This document shows positions 41,225 to 48,679 of a stretch of DNA of 64,000 nt, one piece after another. Source of the DNA: Streptomyces diastatochromogenes (GTDB lineage Bacteria > Actinomycetota > Actinomycetes > Streptomycetales > Streptomycetaceae). The stretch is taken from positions 1-64,000 of the forward strand of contig LIQL01000042.1 in the NCBI GenBank assembly GCA_001418405.1. Direction: 5' to 3'. The translations under genes were made by a program, and so were the position numbers. The stretch's first letter is position 1. Each line of letters begins with the position of its first letter. Under the pieces are notes generated by a model that worked only from the letters and a program-made list of their open reading frames with translations, was not told the origin of the DNA and made no database searches.

Positions 41225-41752
41225 TCACACGTACTGTTCACGTGTGACGGCCGCACCGGCGCGGCGGCGGCGCGTCCCGCGCACCGGACGCTTCACCTCG
41301 CCCGTGTCGCCTGAGGCCGTGGACGCGTGCAGCGCTTCCTCGTCGCGGCTGGCCAGCTGCTGGATGGCCTGGTCGAGCAGCGGCAGCGCACCGTTGCGGA
41401 AGACAAGTGCCGGCGGCCAGATCAGCTCGCCCCAGCCCTGCATGCGCTGGGTGAACCACAACGCCTCCTGGAGCTGCTCGACGTAGGGGCGTGTCGTACG
41501 CCTCCGCCAGGCCCGCCCCAGCCTGGTGCGGGCCTGGGCGACGTGTCGGTCGATCATCTGCTCCCAGTACATCAGGGCCTGGCGCAGGTGATCCTCGGCG
41601 ACCCACCCGGCGCTGGCACGGCTCAGACCGTAAGAGCCGTACCGGAGCATGAGGTCCGAGGCGGTCTGTACTTCTCGGGCAACATCCAGCCATGCCGGGT
41701 CGGTGGCGAGCGGGTGCGTCAACTGCCGGGCGGAACGGGCGAAGATGGGCAC
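41225..41752 (-). CDS. hypothetical protein, 175 residues
   Basis: GTG at 41752 follows GGAGAA. The protein is mostly helical: RSARQLTHPLATDPAWLDVA, HLRQALMYWEQMIDRHVAQA, then a basic RTRLGRAWRRRTTRP and a Trp-rich FTQRMQGWGELIWPPALVF. The C-terminus is basic and disordered (RRRRAGAAVTREQ). No family is recognised. It lies upstream of the peptide/methyltransferase pair on the same strand, 160 bases away. Proteins of this helical, basic kind are common in Streptomyces plasmids and integrated elements. Confidence 0.65.
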   Translation of the reverse strand: MPIFARSARQLTHPLATDPAWLDVAREVQTASDLMLRYGSYGLSRASAGWVAEDHLRQALMYWEQMIDRHVAQARTRLGRAWRRRTTRPYVEQLQEALWFTQRMQGWGELIWPPALVFRNGALPLLDQAIQQLASRDEEALHASTASGDTGEVKRPVRGTRRRRAGAAVTREQYV

Positions 41753-41890
41753 GGGTTCTCCAAGGCTGGGAGCGGGCGGCGGGGCGTGCCACAGGTTCGG
41801 CGACGAGGCGCCAGCGGAGAACTGCTCGCGAGATTGTGAGAGGCAGCGGTCGCGGTCGCGGCCCCCAGTGGCCCGCCTTGCTGGGCCGAC

Positions 41891-42766
41891 TCAGTAGGTG
41901 AGCGCCTCGCTCGTCGCCGTCGCGACGACCCCCACTTGCTCGGCAAGACTTCGGAGTTCTTCCTCTTCGGTCTCGTCAGCGTTGTCGAGGATCCCCGGCA
42001 GTTCACCTCCGGTGGCCGCGATCAGCCGCATGGCACGCAAGAACTCCTCGTAGCGGCCGGCTTCCGCGAGGGCCGCTTTGCTGGGTGGGACCGCTGCCGC
42101 CGACCGGACATCCGCCTCACTGTCCTCGTCCATGTCGTCGAAGCCGTCCGGATCAAGGTCGTGGTCGTCGTGGCCCCATCCGTCGTCGGCATCGCTGCGC
42201 CGCCCGCCGGACTCCCCTCCGGCGGCCCGTGAGGAAGGCTCCTGGCTCTCCAGGTCGCCCCACATGTCCTCGTCGGGCGGTGGCGCGTTCCGGGAGTGCG
42301 CGCGCAGGGTCTCGGCGACCACTTCGTCCGCCTGCTCAGGATCATCGACATCGGCGAGGCGGCTCTCCAGTGCCTCAAGCACCTTCTCGTCCCGGGCCTT
42401 CGGGACCTCGCGAAGGGCACGCTCGGTGAGCTTCAGTTCCAGGGCGTCGTCCCCGAGCCGCTCAGCGAGTCCGTGTGCGAAGGCAGCGAAGCGCGCAAGC
42501 CTGTACCGGTGGGCCTGCGAGGACTGGGTGAATTCCTTCAGGACGTACTCACGGGGATCGCGGTAGCCGAGGGGCTCCCAGGCTCGGACCCGGACGATCT
42601 CCTGCATGGTGGTGTCGAGCTCGTCGGCCAGGCGCAGGGCCTTCTCAGTGAGTTCCCGCGCGTAGGCGGGAGTGCACGGGGTGCCAGGGTCGTCGACGAT
42701 GACGCCATGAAGGACGCCGGCCTGCGGCTGCTCTGCCTTCTCGAGACTGTGGGTGAGCTGGTCCAT
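41891..42766 (-). CDS. acidic hypothetical protein, 291 residues
   Basis: ATG at 42766 follows GGAGATC. Residues 1-150 are helical, with TPAYARELTEKALRLADELD and FTQSSQAHRYRLARFAAFAH, perhaps a coiled bundle. Residues 160-235 are highly acidic with HDDHDLDPDGFDDMDEDSE, likely disordered. A helical end follows. No family is known. The acidic stretch could mimic DNA or serve in protein contact. It lies 131 bases beyond the tRNA terminator, with its start facing the tRNA side. Confidence 0.65.
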   Translation of the reverse strand: MDQLTHSLEKAEQPQAGVLHGVIVDDPGTPCTPAYARELTEKALRLADELDTTMQEIVRVRAWEPLGYRDPREYVLKEFTQSSQAHRYRLARFAAFAHGLAERLGDDALELKLTERALREVPKARDEKVLEALESRLADVDDPEQADEVVAETLRAHSRNAPPPDEDMWGDLESQEPSSRAAGGESGGRRSDADDGWGHDDHDLDPDGFDDMDEDSEADVRSAAAVPPSKAALAEAGRYEEFLRAMRLIAATGGELPGILDNADETEEEELRSLAEQVGVVATATSEALTY

Positions 42767-42896
42767 GCTGATCTCCGGCTGTCCGCTACTGGTCAGGGGG
42801 TACAGCGTCAGGGTGCCGTCGAAAGCGGACAGCCTGAGATCAGTGGCGTCGCGTGCATGGTCGGGGCGGCCCGTAGCGCAGCGTCCCGGACGTGCG

Positions 42897-42931
42897 ACCG
42901 GCCCCCTCGACGTCACGTCGAGGGGGCCGGT
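42897..42931 (-). terminator. terminator hairpin just after the tRNA
   Basis: A self-complementary stretch of 35 bases (arms 42897-42913 and 42915-42931, practical loop about five bases) lies four bases past the tRNA CCA end on the minus strand. The core GGCCCCCTCGACGT is GC-rich and stable. Confidence 0.8.
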
Positions 42932-42935
42932 GCGT

Positions 42936-43013
42936 TGGTAGCGGGGGCAGGATTTGAACCATGCGACCTCTGGGTTATGAGCCCAGCGAGCTACCGAGCT
43001 GCTCCACCCCGCG
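42936..43013 (-). tRNA. initiator tRNA-Met (CAT) with an extra base in the T stem; possibly pseudogene
   Basis: The minus strand reads CGCGGGGTGGAGCAGCTCGG onward: an initiator tRNA with unpaired C1, D loop, anticodon stem GGG/CCC and anticodon CAT, and a CCA end. In the T arm, the stem should be GCAGG-TTCAAAT-CCTGC, but the gene has GCATGG, an extra T at 42961-42962. That bulges the stem and may stop folding. A strong hairpin follows. Extra or damaged tRNA copies occur at ends of integrated elements, which often use the tRNA 3' part as attachment site. A functional second copy is possible. Confidence 0.75.
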
Positions 43014-43167
43014 TCGGTGCAGCCACCATACACGCCGGGCCCGGGTGCGTATGGGACTTACCGCCTACGCGGGCGTGGCCTCCGCGACGGCTTAGCTGAG
43101 CACGGTGGCCAAGGTCGTCCCTGCATGGACGCCAGGGTCCGGGTCGGTCGTGGCCGACCGTGGTTCA

Positions 43168-43701
43168 TCACCGGTCTCCGTCCCAATCGTCCCCGTCGTC
43201 GTCTCCGTAGTACTCGTCGTCCGGTCCGTAGCCGTCCTCCTCAGCGGCGTTCAGATCGTCGTCCGCGAACCGGTATTTGTCCTCGTACGGGTCGTACGGC
43301 TCCTCGGCCTCCGCGGCCATCTGCGCCCAGTACTCGGCTTCGTTCTCCGCCTCGTAGTCGGCGCGCTCCTTCGGGGTGAGGGAGGCCAGCCACGCCTCGT
43401 GCTGCGCATGCTCGGCGGCCGTCCGGGCCTCGAAGTAGCCCTCCCAGATGTGGATCGGGTGGTGGGGGTCCAGGGAGCAGCCGCCCCAGCTGCCGTCGTG
43501 GTTGCGGTGGCCGGCGGGCCGGGCGCATCGTCCGCCGTCCAGCGGGTGCACCCAGCCGGAGCAGACAAGGACGAGGTCCGTCGATGGTTTCGGGCGGGGT
43601 GTTCCGCGCAGTTCGGCGAGGACGTCGGGGAAGCTGCGGCCGGTGTCCCGGGCGATCTGCCGGGCTTGGCGTTTGAAGTGGTCGTGTCCGCTCTTGGTCA
43701 C
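43168..43701 (-). CDS. acidic hypothetical protein with QARxxAR-type N-terminal motif
   Basis: A 177-residue protein started by GTG at 43701, with GGAGACG upstream. The first 30 residues, TKSGHDHFKRQARQIARDTG then RSFPDVLAEL, share the basic Q-A-R motif and a G-x-x-Y/F helix with the proteins at 24874-25500 and 45605-46201. The middle has C-x(n)-C-x-x-P features (VLVCSGWVHPLDGGRCARPA), and the end is very acidic and Tyr-rich. No family is named. It is divergent from the 443-residue gene. Confidence 0.65.
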   Translation of the reverse strand: MTKSGHDHFKRQARQIARDTGRSFPDVLAELRGTPRPKPSTDLVLVCSGWVHPLDGGRCARPAGHRNHDGSWGGCSLDPHHPIHIWEGYFEARTAAEHAQHEAWLASLTPKERADYEAENEAEYWAQMAAEAEEPYDPYEDKYRFADDDLNAAEEDGYGPDDEYYGDDDGDDWDGDR

Positions 43702-43996
43702 GGTCGTCTCCACAGCGGGATCCCACGCTCCCCGCCGGACGTCGCGTGAGTGCTCGCAGCCGGACAGACGGGTACTGCTGCGCGGGACCCGACCTCGGTC
43801 CTTGTCCGGCGGCGCTGCCCCGGTGCGGCGTGGGCGCGGGGGCGGCAGCGGAAACGGCGGTTCGCGGCATGCCGTGAGTACGAGTACACGGTACCGGCTG
43901 CGACCGGCACCAGAGCAGAACTGTCGGCCGTGACCGGTATTGAACAAAGAGGGGCCTGGCGGTGCGTCAGGCTGATGTCGGTATGGGAAGGGAGCG

Positions 43997-45328
43997 GTGG
44001 TGGCCACCAAGGCGCAAGCGGCATGGGACGCGCTGAACGAACGGCAGCGGGCGTACATGACGGTGTTGTACGACCACGACCAAGCGGTCGAGACCAAGCG
44101 GGCGGAAGACGCGGCCGCCGGGTACTACGACGACACGCCGGCATCGGTGTGGCGGTGGCTGAACGTGGTCACGCCGGGGACGAGGCTCACCTCGGTGCAG
44201 CGAGCGCTCGCTCGGAGGGACGTGAGGGACGACGGCACCGGGTCGACGCTCCAAGCGCTGCAGCGGTACGGGCTGATCGAGGTGCAGGATGAGGTCAGCG
44301 AAGGGCCTCGGGGGAAGTCCCGGACGGTGAAGGCGAAGCTCACCAGAGCGGGGCGCGCGGCAGTTCGGGCGGGGACGAAGGAGCCGGGCAGGCGCCGTGC
44401 CGGTGAGCTTTCGGAGTACGCGTGGGAGCGGCTGGTCCGGCTGTGGAGGGCGGACCCGGGCACGGTGCGGATCTGGGGCAACAACACTTACGACGCGCTC
44501 ATCGGCCGCCCGTCCCCGCCGTACGCCGAGGGCAAGCACGGCGACTACCGGATCACCGAGGCCGGGCGGGAGTACTACCGCACCCGCTGGGCCCGCTACG
44601 CCGCTCTCTTCCCGGACGTCGCCGCCCCGGACCCGGAAGGCGGCCCCGAGCCGTGGCCGGACGAGCTGCAGCGGACCCTGGACCGGATGGAGGGCGCGAT
44701 CGAGCTGGCGCACCGGGCCCAGTGGTCGGCGCACCGACGGCTGGAGGAGGCGCAGAAGGATGCCGGGAAGAACACGGCCACCCGGGAAAGCGCGGCTGAC
44801 GCGGAGTGGTACGCCCTGCTGCTGGAGCAGGCCCAGGCCCGCAGCGCGCTGGCGCTGGCGCACCGGGACCGGGCGACCGAGGAGGCGGTCGTGGCCATCC
44901 GCCGGTACGCGCACGCCGTCTGCGCCGCGTTCACCGCCTCGGTCGAGGGCTGCCCAGCCGGGGCGGACCTGACCGCCGCGGTGGTGGCCGCGGCCGACGC
45001 GGGCCAGGACAACGTGAAGGTCCCGAAGCCGCCAGCGTGCGGCCTGCACCGCGTCGACACCGCCGTCCAGGAGGCGTACGGCACCCTGGCAGGCACCCGG
45101 ACGCGTCGGCGCCCCCTGCCCAAGCAGATGCAACCCTCCGCCCGGGCCGCGTGGAAGGACTGGACGGACCCGCCCGAGCACGACCTGGTGGTGCGCCGAC
45201 TCCTGGAGCTGTCGCGGACCGTGGCTGCGTATGTGGACGGAGGCGCGCTGCGCCGGGAGCTGCACCCGCCCGCCGGGCCGGACGCTCCGGCCGACGGGCC
45301 CCCGGCGCCCGACGTCCCGACGGGGTGA
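43997..45328 (+). CDS. hypothetical protein, 443 residues, winged-helix-like N-terminus
   Basis: GTG at 43997 (or the next codon) follows AAGGGAGCG. Residues about 1-130 may hold a winged helix: ERQRAYMTVLYDHDQAVETK, then STLQALQRYGLIEVQDEVSE and KAKLTRAGRAAVRAG. A second similar unit may follow (KHGDYRITEAGREYYRTRW). Residues 220-330 form a long helical region, and the end is Pro/Ala-rich. Proteins of this type are met in actinomycete mobile elements, but no function is known. It is divergent from the acidic gene at 43168. Confidence 0.7.
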   Translation: MVATKAQAAWDALNERQRAYMTVLYDHDQAVETKRAEDAAAGYYDDTPASVWRWLNVVTPGTRLTSVQRALARRDVRDDGTGSTLQALQRYGLIEVQDEVSEGPRGKSRTVKAKLTRAGRAAVRAGTKEPGRRRAGELSEYAWERLVRLWRADPGTVRIWGNNTYDALIGRPSPPYAEGKHGDYRITEAGREYYRTRWARYAALFPDVAAPDPEGGPEPWPDELQRTLDRMEGAIELAHRAQWSAHRRLEEAQKDAGKNTATRESAADAEWYALLLEQAQARSALALAHRDRATEEAVVAIRRYAHAVCAAFTASVEGCPAGADLTAAVVAAADAGQDNVKVPKPPACGLHRVDTAVQEAYGTLAGTRTRRRPLPKQMQPSARAAWKDWTDPPEHDLVVRRLLELSRTVAAYVDGGALRRELHPPAGPDAPADGPPAPDVPTG

Positions 45329-45604
45329 GGGCTCGCTCGGACGGCACCGAGGGAGTGCGCCCGGCCACGGAGGCGTCTGCGGGAAACCGGGGACCCCGAC
45401 GCCGAGCCGCGGTGACGACGATGCTGTTGTGCCCTACCGTGGGCCACACCACGGCCAGACGCGTACCGCCGTCCGCCGCCGCCCCGAGCGCCCACGCCGC
45501 CAGGGGCACAGTCGGCCAAGGTCCTCCGGGGCCCGCGAGCAGCAGACCACCCCGGCCTGATTCGCCGGCGGGGGCGTGGGAGTACCGCCAGGCTGGAGTC
45601 GACC

Positions 45605-46201
45605 GTGCCGAAAAAGCAGAACACCAACGCCCAGCGCGCCCGCGAGGCCGCGCGCCGAGGCACCAAGTACACCCATGCCCTACGCAAAGCCGTGGCCGAC
45701 GAAGCCACCGCAGGCACGAGGGCCAGCAGCAAGCCGGACGACGGATTCGGCGGTCACGAGTTCGAGTACGAGCAGGTGACCGACCTGTTCAGGTGCACGG
45801 AGTGCCGGGTCTACGAGGTGGCAGCCCGGGACACGGACGGGCCGATCAAGCCGTGCACCGGCCTGATCGGCTACGACGGCGACACCGAGCGGGTCTACCT
45901 GCTGCTGACAGAGAACCCAGCGCTGCCGTACAGCCACGCGGGATTCCTGGCAACCAGCGTCCGCAGCACCGGTATCGGCCGGGCGCCGCGGTTCTCCTGG
46001 CGCGATGGGAAGCTGCTGGTCGAGTCGGCTCCCAGCGTTGTCGCCGAGCTGGCTCACCGGATCGGACAGATCACGTCCCCCGTCGACGGCCGGCAGGTAC
46101 CGGCCGTCTCCTCGATCGACCACCTCACCCCAGAGGGCGGCCAGGCCATCATCGCGGCGAACTACGCGGCGTACGTCGCCGAGTACGGCGAGCCCGCGTA
46201 G
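45605..46201 (+). CDS. hypothetical protein with QRAREAAR N-terminal motif
   Basis: A 198-residue protein. GTG at 45605 starts MPKKQNTNAQRAREAARRGT, then KYTHALRKA, the same arrangement as the protein at 24874-25500. Residues 50-75 contain LFRCTECRVYEV, a single Cys pair, and later segments are YLLLTENPALPYSHAGFLAT and DHLTPEGGQAIIAANYAAYV. The fold is unknown. The shared N-terminal motif suggests a localisation or interaction tag common to element-encoded proteins. A terminator follows at 46369. Confidence 0.65.
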   Translation: MPKKQNTNAQRAREAARRGTKYTHALRKAVADEATAGTRASSKPDDGFGGHEFEYEQVTDLFRCTECRVYEVAARDTDGPIKPCTGLIGYDGDTERVYLLLTENPALPYSHAGFLATSVRSTGIGRAPRFSWRDGKLLVESAPSVVAELAHRIGQITSPVDGRQVPAVSSIDHLTPEGGQAIIAANYAAYVAEYGEPA

Positions 46202-46368
46202 GCCACCCCGGGCAGCACGCGCCTCCGGTAGCGCCCTGCCGAACCGGGGCGGGGCGCGCCGACGCCGGGCGGAGAACCGTAGGGGAACGGTGGCGGGCTG
46301 ATTTTCGGACAGATCAGCGGTGATCTGCCGTTCCGACGCCCGCGTGCGAAGTACGGTGGGCTCACGGC

Positions 46369-46401
46369 TGAGGCGGGACGTTCCCCCGTCGTCCCGCCTC
46401 A
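46369..46401. terminator. bidirectional hairpin between convergent genes
   Basis: A 12-base perfect stem (46369-46380 with 46390-46401, core TGAGGCGGGACG) with a nine-base loop separates the plus-strand gene ending 46201 from the minus-strand gene ending 46443. Confidence 0.65.
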
Positions 46402-46442
46402 GACGCCCTGTCCTTCGTGTGGTGAGGGCGCGGGCGAAACGG

Positions 46443-46634
46443 CTACGGACTGGTTTCCGTGACGGGGCCGTGTTCGGCGACCAGAACTCGCCAGCGGATC
46501 CAGTGCGTTCCAGTGTGGGTCCAGCGAGTGGAGCCCCTGGTCCATAGTCGGCCGGAGCGATCGCGGACGGCGTGGACGCCGACTGGCGCCCGGAAGGAGC
46601 CGGGGCCGTCGGGACGCCAGCTGCGGGCGGTCAT
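46443..46634 (-). CDS. small Trp/Arg-rich hypothetical protein, 63 residues
   Basis: The ATG at 46634 overlaps the stop of the preceding gene by four bases (ATGA), the main reason to accept it. The product reads like a beta-hairpin-rich mini domain: SFRAPVGVHAVRDRSGRLWT, then THTGTHWIRWRVLVAEHGPV. No family is assigned. It is probably co-translated with the 264-residue protein. Confidence 0.6.
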   Translation of the reverse strand: MTARSWRPDGPGSFRAPVGVHAVRDRSGRLWTRGSTRWTHTGTHWIRWRVLVAEHGPVTETSP

Positions 46635-47425
46635 CGCGGCGTCCATGGTGTGCGTGGGTATGGGTTGATGGGCACCAGGTCACCGCTGCGTCCGTTGCTG
46701 CAGGGCGTCTCGGGACACGGGACTTCTCGGACGCGCCAGCGACCGTTCTTCGGGAAGTGGTCGCACAGGCGGCGCTTGATCTCCCCGTGGATGCACTCCT
46801 CGCTGATGTGGAAGTGAGGGGTGCGCTTCGGCTCCGGTGACGCGCGCCCGGCATCCGCTGCTGTTCGGACCTGGTCGGGGTGTGCAGCACACAGCAGCTC
46901 GGTGAGCGGCGACTCAGGGGCGGTGAGACCGGGGGTGGGCGTTGTGAGGTGGCGCAGCAGCCGGTTCGCATTGAGAGGCAGCTCGTCATCCGGCCGCGCA
47001 CCGCGCGCCAACAAGATGCACGGGATGCCGCTGCTGCCGGGCCCGTTGGGCAGATCGGCAGGCAGGCGGTCGGGCTCCATTCCGTCGTCGAGCAGCTGGA
47101 TGATGCGGAACAACAACTGCTGCGGGCTGGTGGGATCGGCGTCCGCCGCCTGCCAAGGGGAGTGGTGCGGGGATCCGGCGGGCAGCGGCGGAAGACGTTC
47201 AGGCCACGGGTGACCGATGGTGTGGAGCCGACGGCCGTCTGGGCCGAGGACCGCCTCCAGCCACCACAGGTCGCCGTCCCGGCCGAAGGTGAGATAGGCG
47301 GCTCCGGGGATCTGCTCCCGCAGAGTGGCGGCGATCAGCGTGATGACATCACGGGCGGCGTCGCGCCGCAGAGCGGCGATGTGCTCGTAGGCGAGCAGCG
47401 GGGAGATCGGCGAAGGGGCGGGCAC
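46631..47425 (-). CDS. hypothetical protein, 264 residues
   Basis: GTG at 47425 with AGGA upstream. The N-terminal region (LAYEHIAALRRDAARDVITL) is helical, followed by beta strands AAYLTFGRDGDLWWLEAVLG, a Pro-rich middle and a helical end (TPHFHISEECIHGEIKRRLC) with several Cys and His that may bind zinc. No known family. It lies downstream of a small CC-containing gene and ssb on the same strand, and is coupled to the 63-residue gene. Confidence 0.65.
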   Translation of the reverse strand: MPAPSPISPLLAYEHIAALRRDAARDVITLIAATLREQIPGAAYLTFGRDGDLWWLEAVLGPDGRRLHTIGHPWPERLPPLPAGSPHHSPWQAADADPTSPQQLLFRIIQLLDDGMEPDRLPADLPNGPGSSGIPCILLARGARPDDELPLNANRLLRHLTTPTPGLTAPESPLTELLCAAHPDQVRTAADAGRASPEPKRTPHFHISEECIHGEIKRRLCDHFPKNGRWRVREVPCPETPCSNGRSGDLVPINPYPRTPWTPR

Positions 47426-47436
47426 GGGAGACGGTC

Positions 47437-47571
47437 CTATCGGTCGTCGAGGTCTTGGGCGGCCTCGCGGCGCCATTCACGGTGTTCACGAGCCCGCTCG
47501 ATGACGTGGTCGAGGGATTTGGCGCTATGCCCCGGGCAGCACCAGTCGCGGCGCTTGCCTCGGCGGGTCAT
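47437..47571 (-). CDS. small basic Cys-containing protein, 44 residues
   Basis: A short frame starting MTRRGKRRDWCCPGHSAKSL and ending in a helix ERAREHREWRREAAQDLDD. It fills the gap between ssb and the 264-residue gene (11 bases). The ribosome site is weak. The CC-x-x-H arrangement and a basic start could bind zinc or nucleic acid. Accepted with reserve because of fit and composition. Confidence 0.5.
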   Translation of the reverse strand: MTRRGKRRDWCCPGHSAKSLDHVIERAREHREWRREAAQDLDDR

Positions 47572-47662
47572 CAAGGCCGCCACACGTTCTCTCCTGTCAT
47601 GTCTCGTACGGACGGCCCGGCGGAGGTGGTTCACTCCGCCGGGCCGTCGAGGGCGTGCTGCT

Positions 47663-48133
47663 CTAGAAGGGCGGCTCGTCATCGGCGGGCGCCTGGCTCG
47701 CCCACGGGTCTTCCTTGGCCTGCTGGGCCTGCTGGCGGGCGTTGCCGAACTCTTCACGGCCGCTGCCGCTCCCAGCCTTGGTCACCTTGGCCGTGGCGTT
47801 CCTCAGGCTCGGGCCGACCTCGTCCACGTCCAGTTCGTACACCGAGCGCTTCACGCCTTCGCGGTCCTCGTAGGACCGCTGCTTGAGGCGACCCTGGACG
47901 ATGACCCGCATACCCTTCTGGAGTGACTCGGCGGCATTCTCCGCCGCCTGACGCCAGACCGAGCAGGTCAAGAAGAGGCTCTCGCCGTCCTTCCACTCAT
48001 TGGTCTGGCGGTCGAAGGCGCGGGGGGTGGACGCGATACGGAACTTCGCGACCGCCGCACCGGAGGGGGTGAAGCGCAGCTCGGGGTCGTCGACGAGATT
48101 GCCGACGACGGTGATGACCGTTTCTCCTGCCAT
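47663..48133 (-). CDS. ssb: single-stranded DNA-binding protein
   Basis: A 156-residue SSB. The OB fold spans about 1-110: [20 protein letters not shown], then [20 protein letters not shown] and [17 protein letters not shown]. The tail is Gln/Ala-rich and ends DDEPPF, the acidic tip that recruits repair and replication proteins. ATG at 48133 follows AGGAGC. A copy outside the usual rpsF-ssb-rpsR cluster indicates an extra, element-associated SSB. It may serve replication or transfer of the element. Confidence 0.95.
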   Translation of the reverse strand: MAGETVITVVGNLVDDPELRFTPSGAAVAKFRIASTPRAFDRQTNEWKDGESLFLTCSVWRQAAENAAESLQKGMRVIVQGRLKQRSYEDREGVKRSVYELDVDEVGPSLRNATAKVTKAGSGSGREEFGNARQQAQQAKEDPWASQAPADDEPPF

Positions 48134-48263
48134 GCGGGCTCCTAGCTGTGAGGGTGGGCAGAGGGCGCGTTGCCGGGGCGCGGCGTCCTCTGCCCGTCTG
48201 TGGGGTGGTGACGGGATGGATCTTGGTCGGCGGGCCGGCGCCGGTCGATATCTCGCGAATTTC

Positions 48264-48566
48264 TCAGGCGGCGGCCGCGGTGACTGCCAGGCCGGCGGCG
48301 TCCGCTTGGGAGCGCAGGTAGTCGGCCATCTCGGCCGGCTCGTCCTGGAGGTCGAAGAGTTCATCGGCGATGTTGTGGGCGAGTTCGGGGTGGTGGCGGG
48401 AGAGCACATCCAGCAGTCGCAGACTCACGCCGGCCAGGTTCGAGGTCATGGCAGTGTGGGACAGGAGCACGTAGTCCGGGTCCAGGTACTGGCGTTCGGC
48501 CTCGGTGCGGTGCAGCGCGGCCATGCCTTGTTCGAGTACCCGGGTGCGCAGTTCGTGGGTGGACAC
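48264..48566 (-). CDS. hypothetical protein, 100 residues
   Basis: GTG at 48566; GGGACC lies upstream. The sequence is a single helical unit: [20 protein letters not shown], then [20 protein letters not shown] and an alanine-rich tail. No family is known. It lies upstream of ssb on the same strand, with an ATCTCGCGAATT motif between the two genes. Confidence 0.6.
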   Translation of the reverse strand: MSTHELRTRVLEQGMAALHRTEAERQYLDPDYVLLSHTAMTSNLAGVSLRLLDVLSRHHPELAHNIADELFDLQDEPAEMADYLRSQADAAGLAVTAAAA

Positions 48567-48634
48567 GTCGAGGCGGTCCCTTCATGTGCGGATGGTGCGG
48601 TGGTGATGGGGGCAGGATCGCCCGCGATCCGGAC

Positions 48635-48677
48635 ACCTGGCGGTGAGACGGGCTTGAAGCCCGTCTCACCGCCAGGT
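48635..48677 (-). terminator. terminator, 19-base-pair stem
   Basis: Arms 48635-48653 and 48659-48677 are perfect complements with a five-base loop, two bases from the stop of the 1003-residue gene. Its core is ACCTGGCGGTGAGACGGGC. Confidence 0.9.
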
Positions 48678-48679
48678 CG

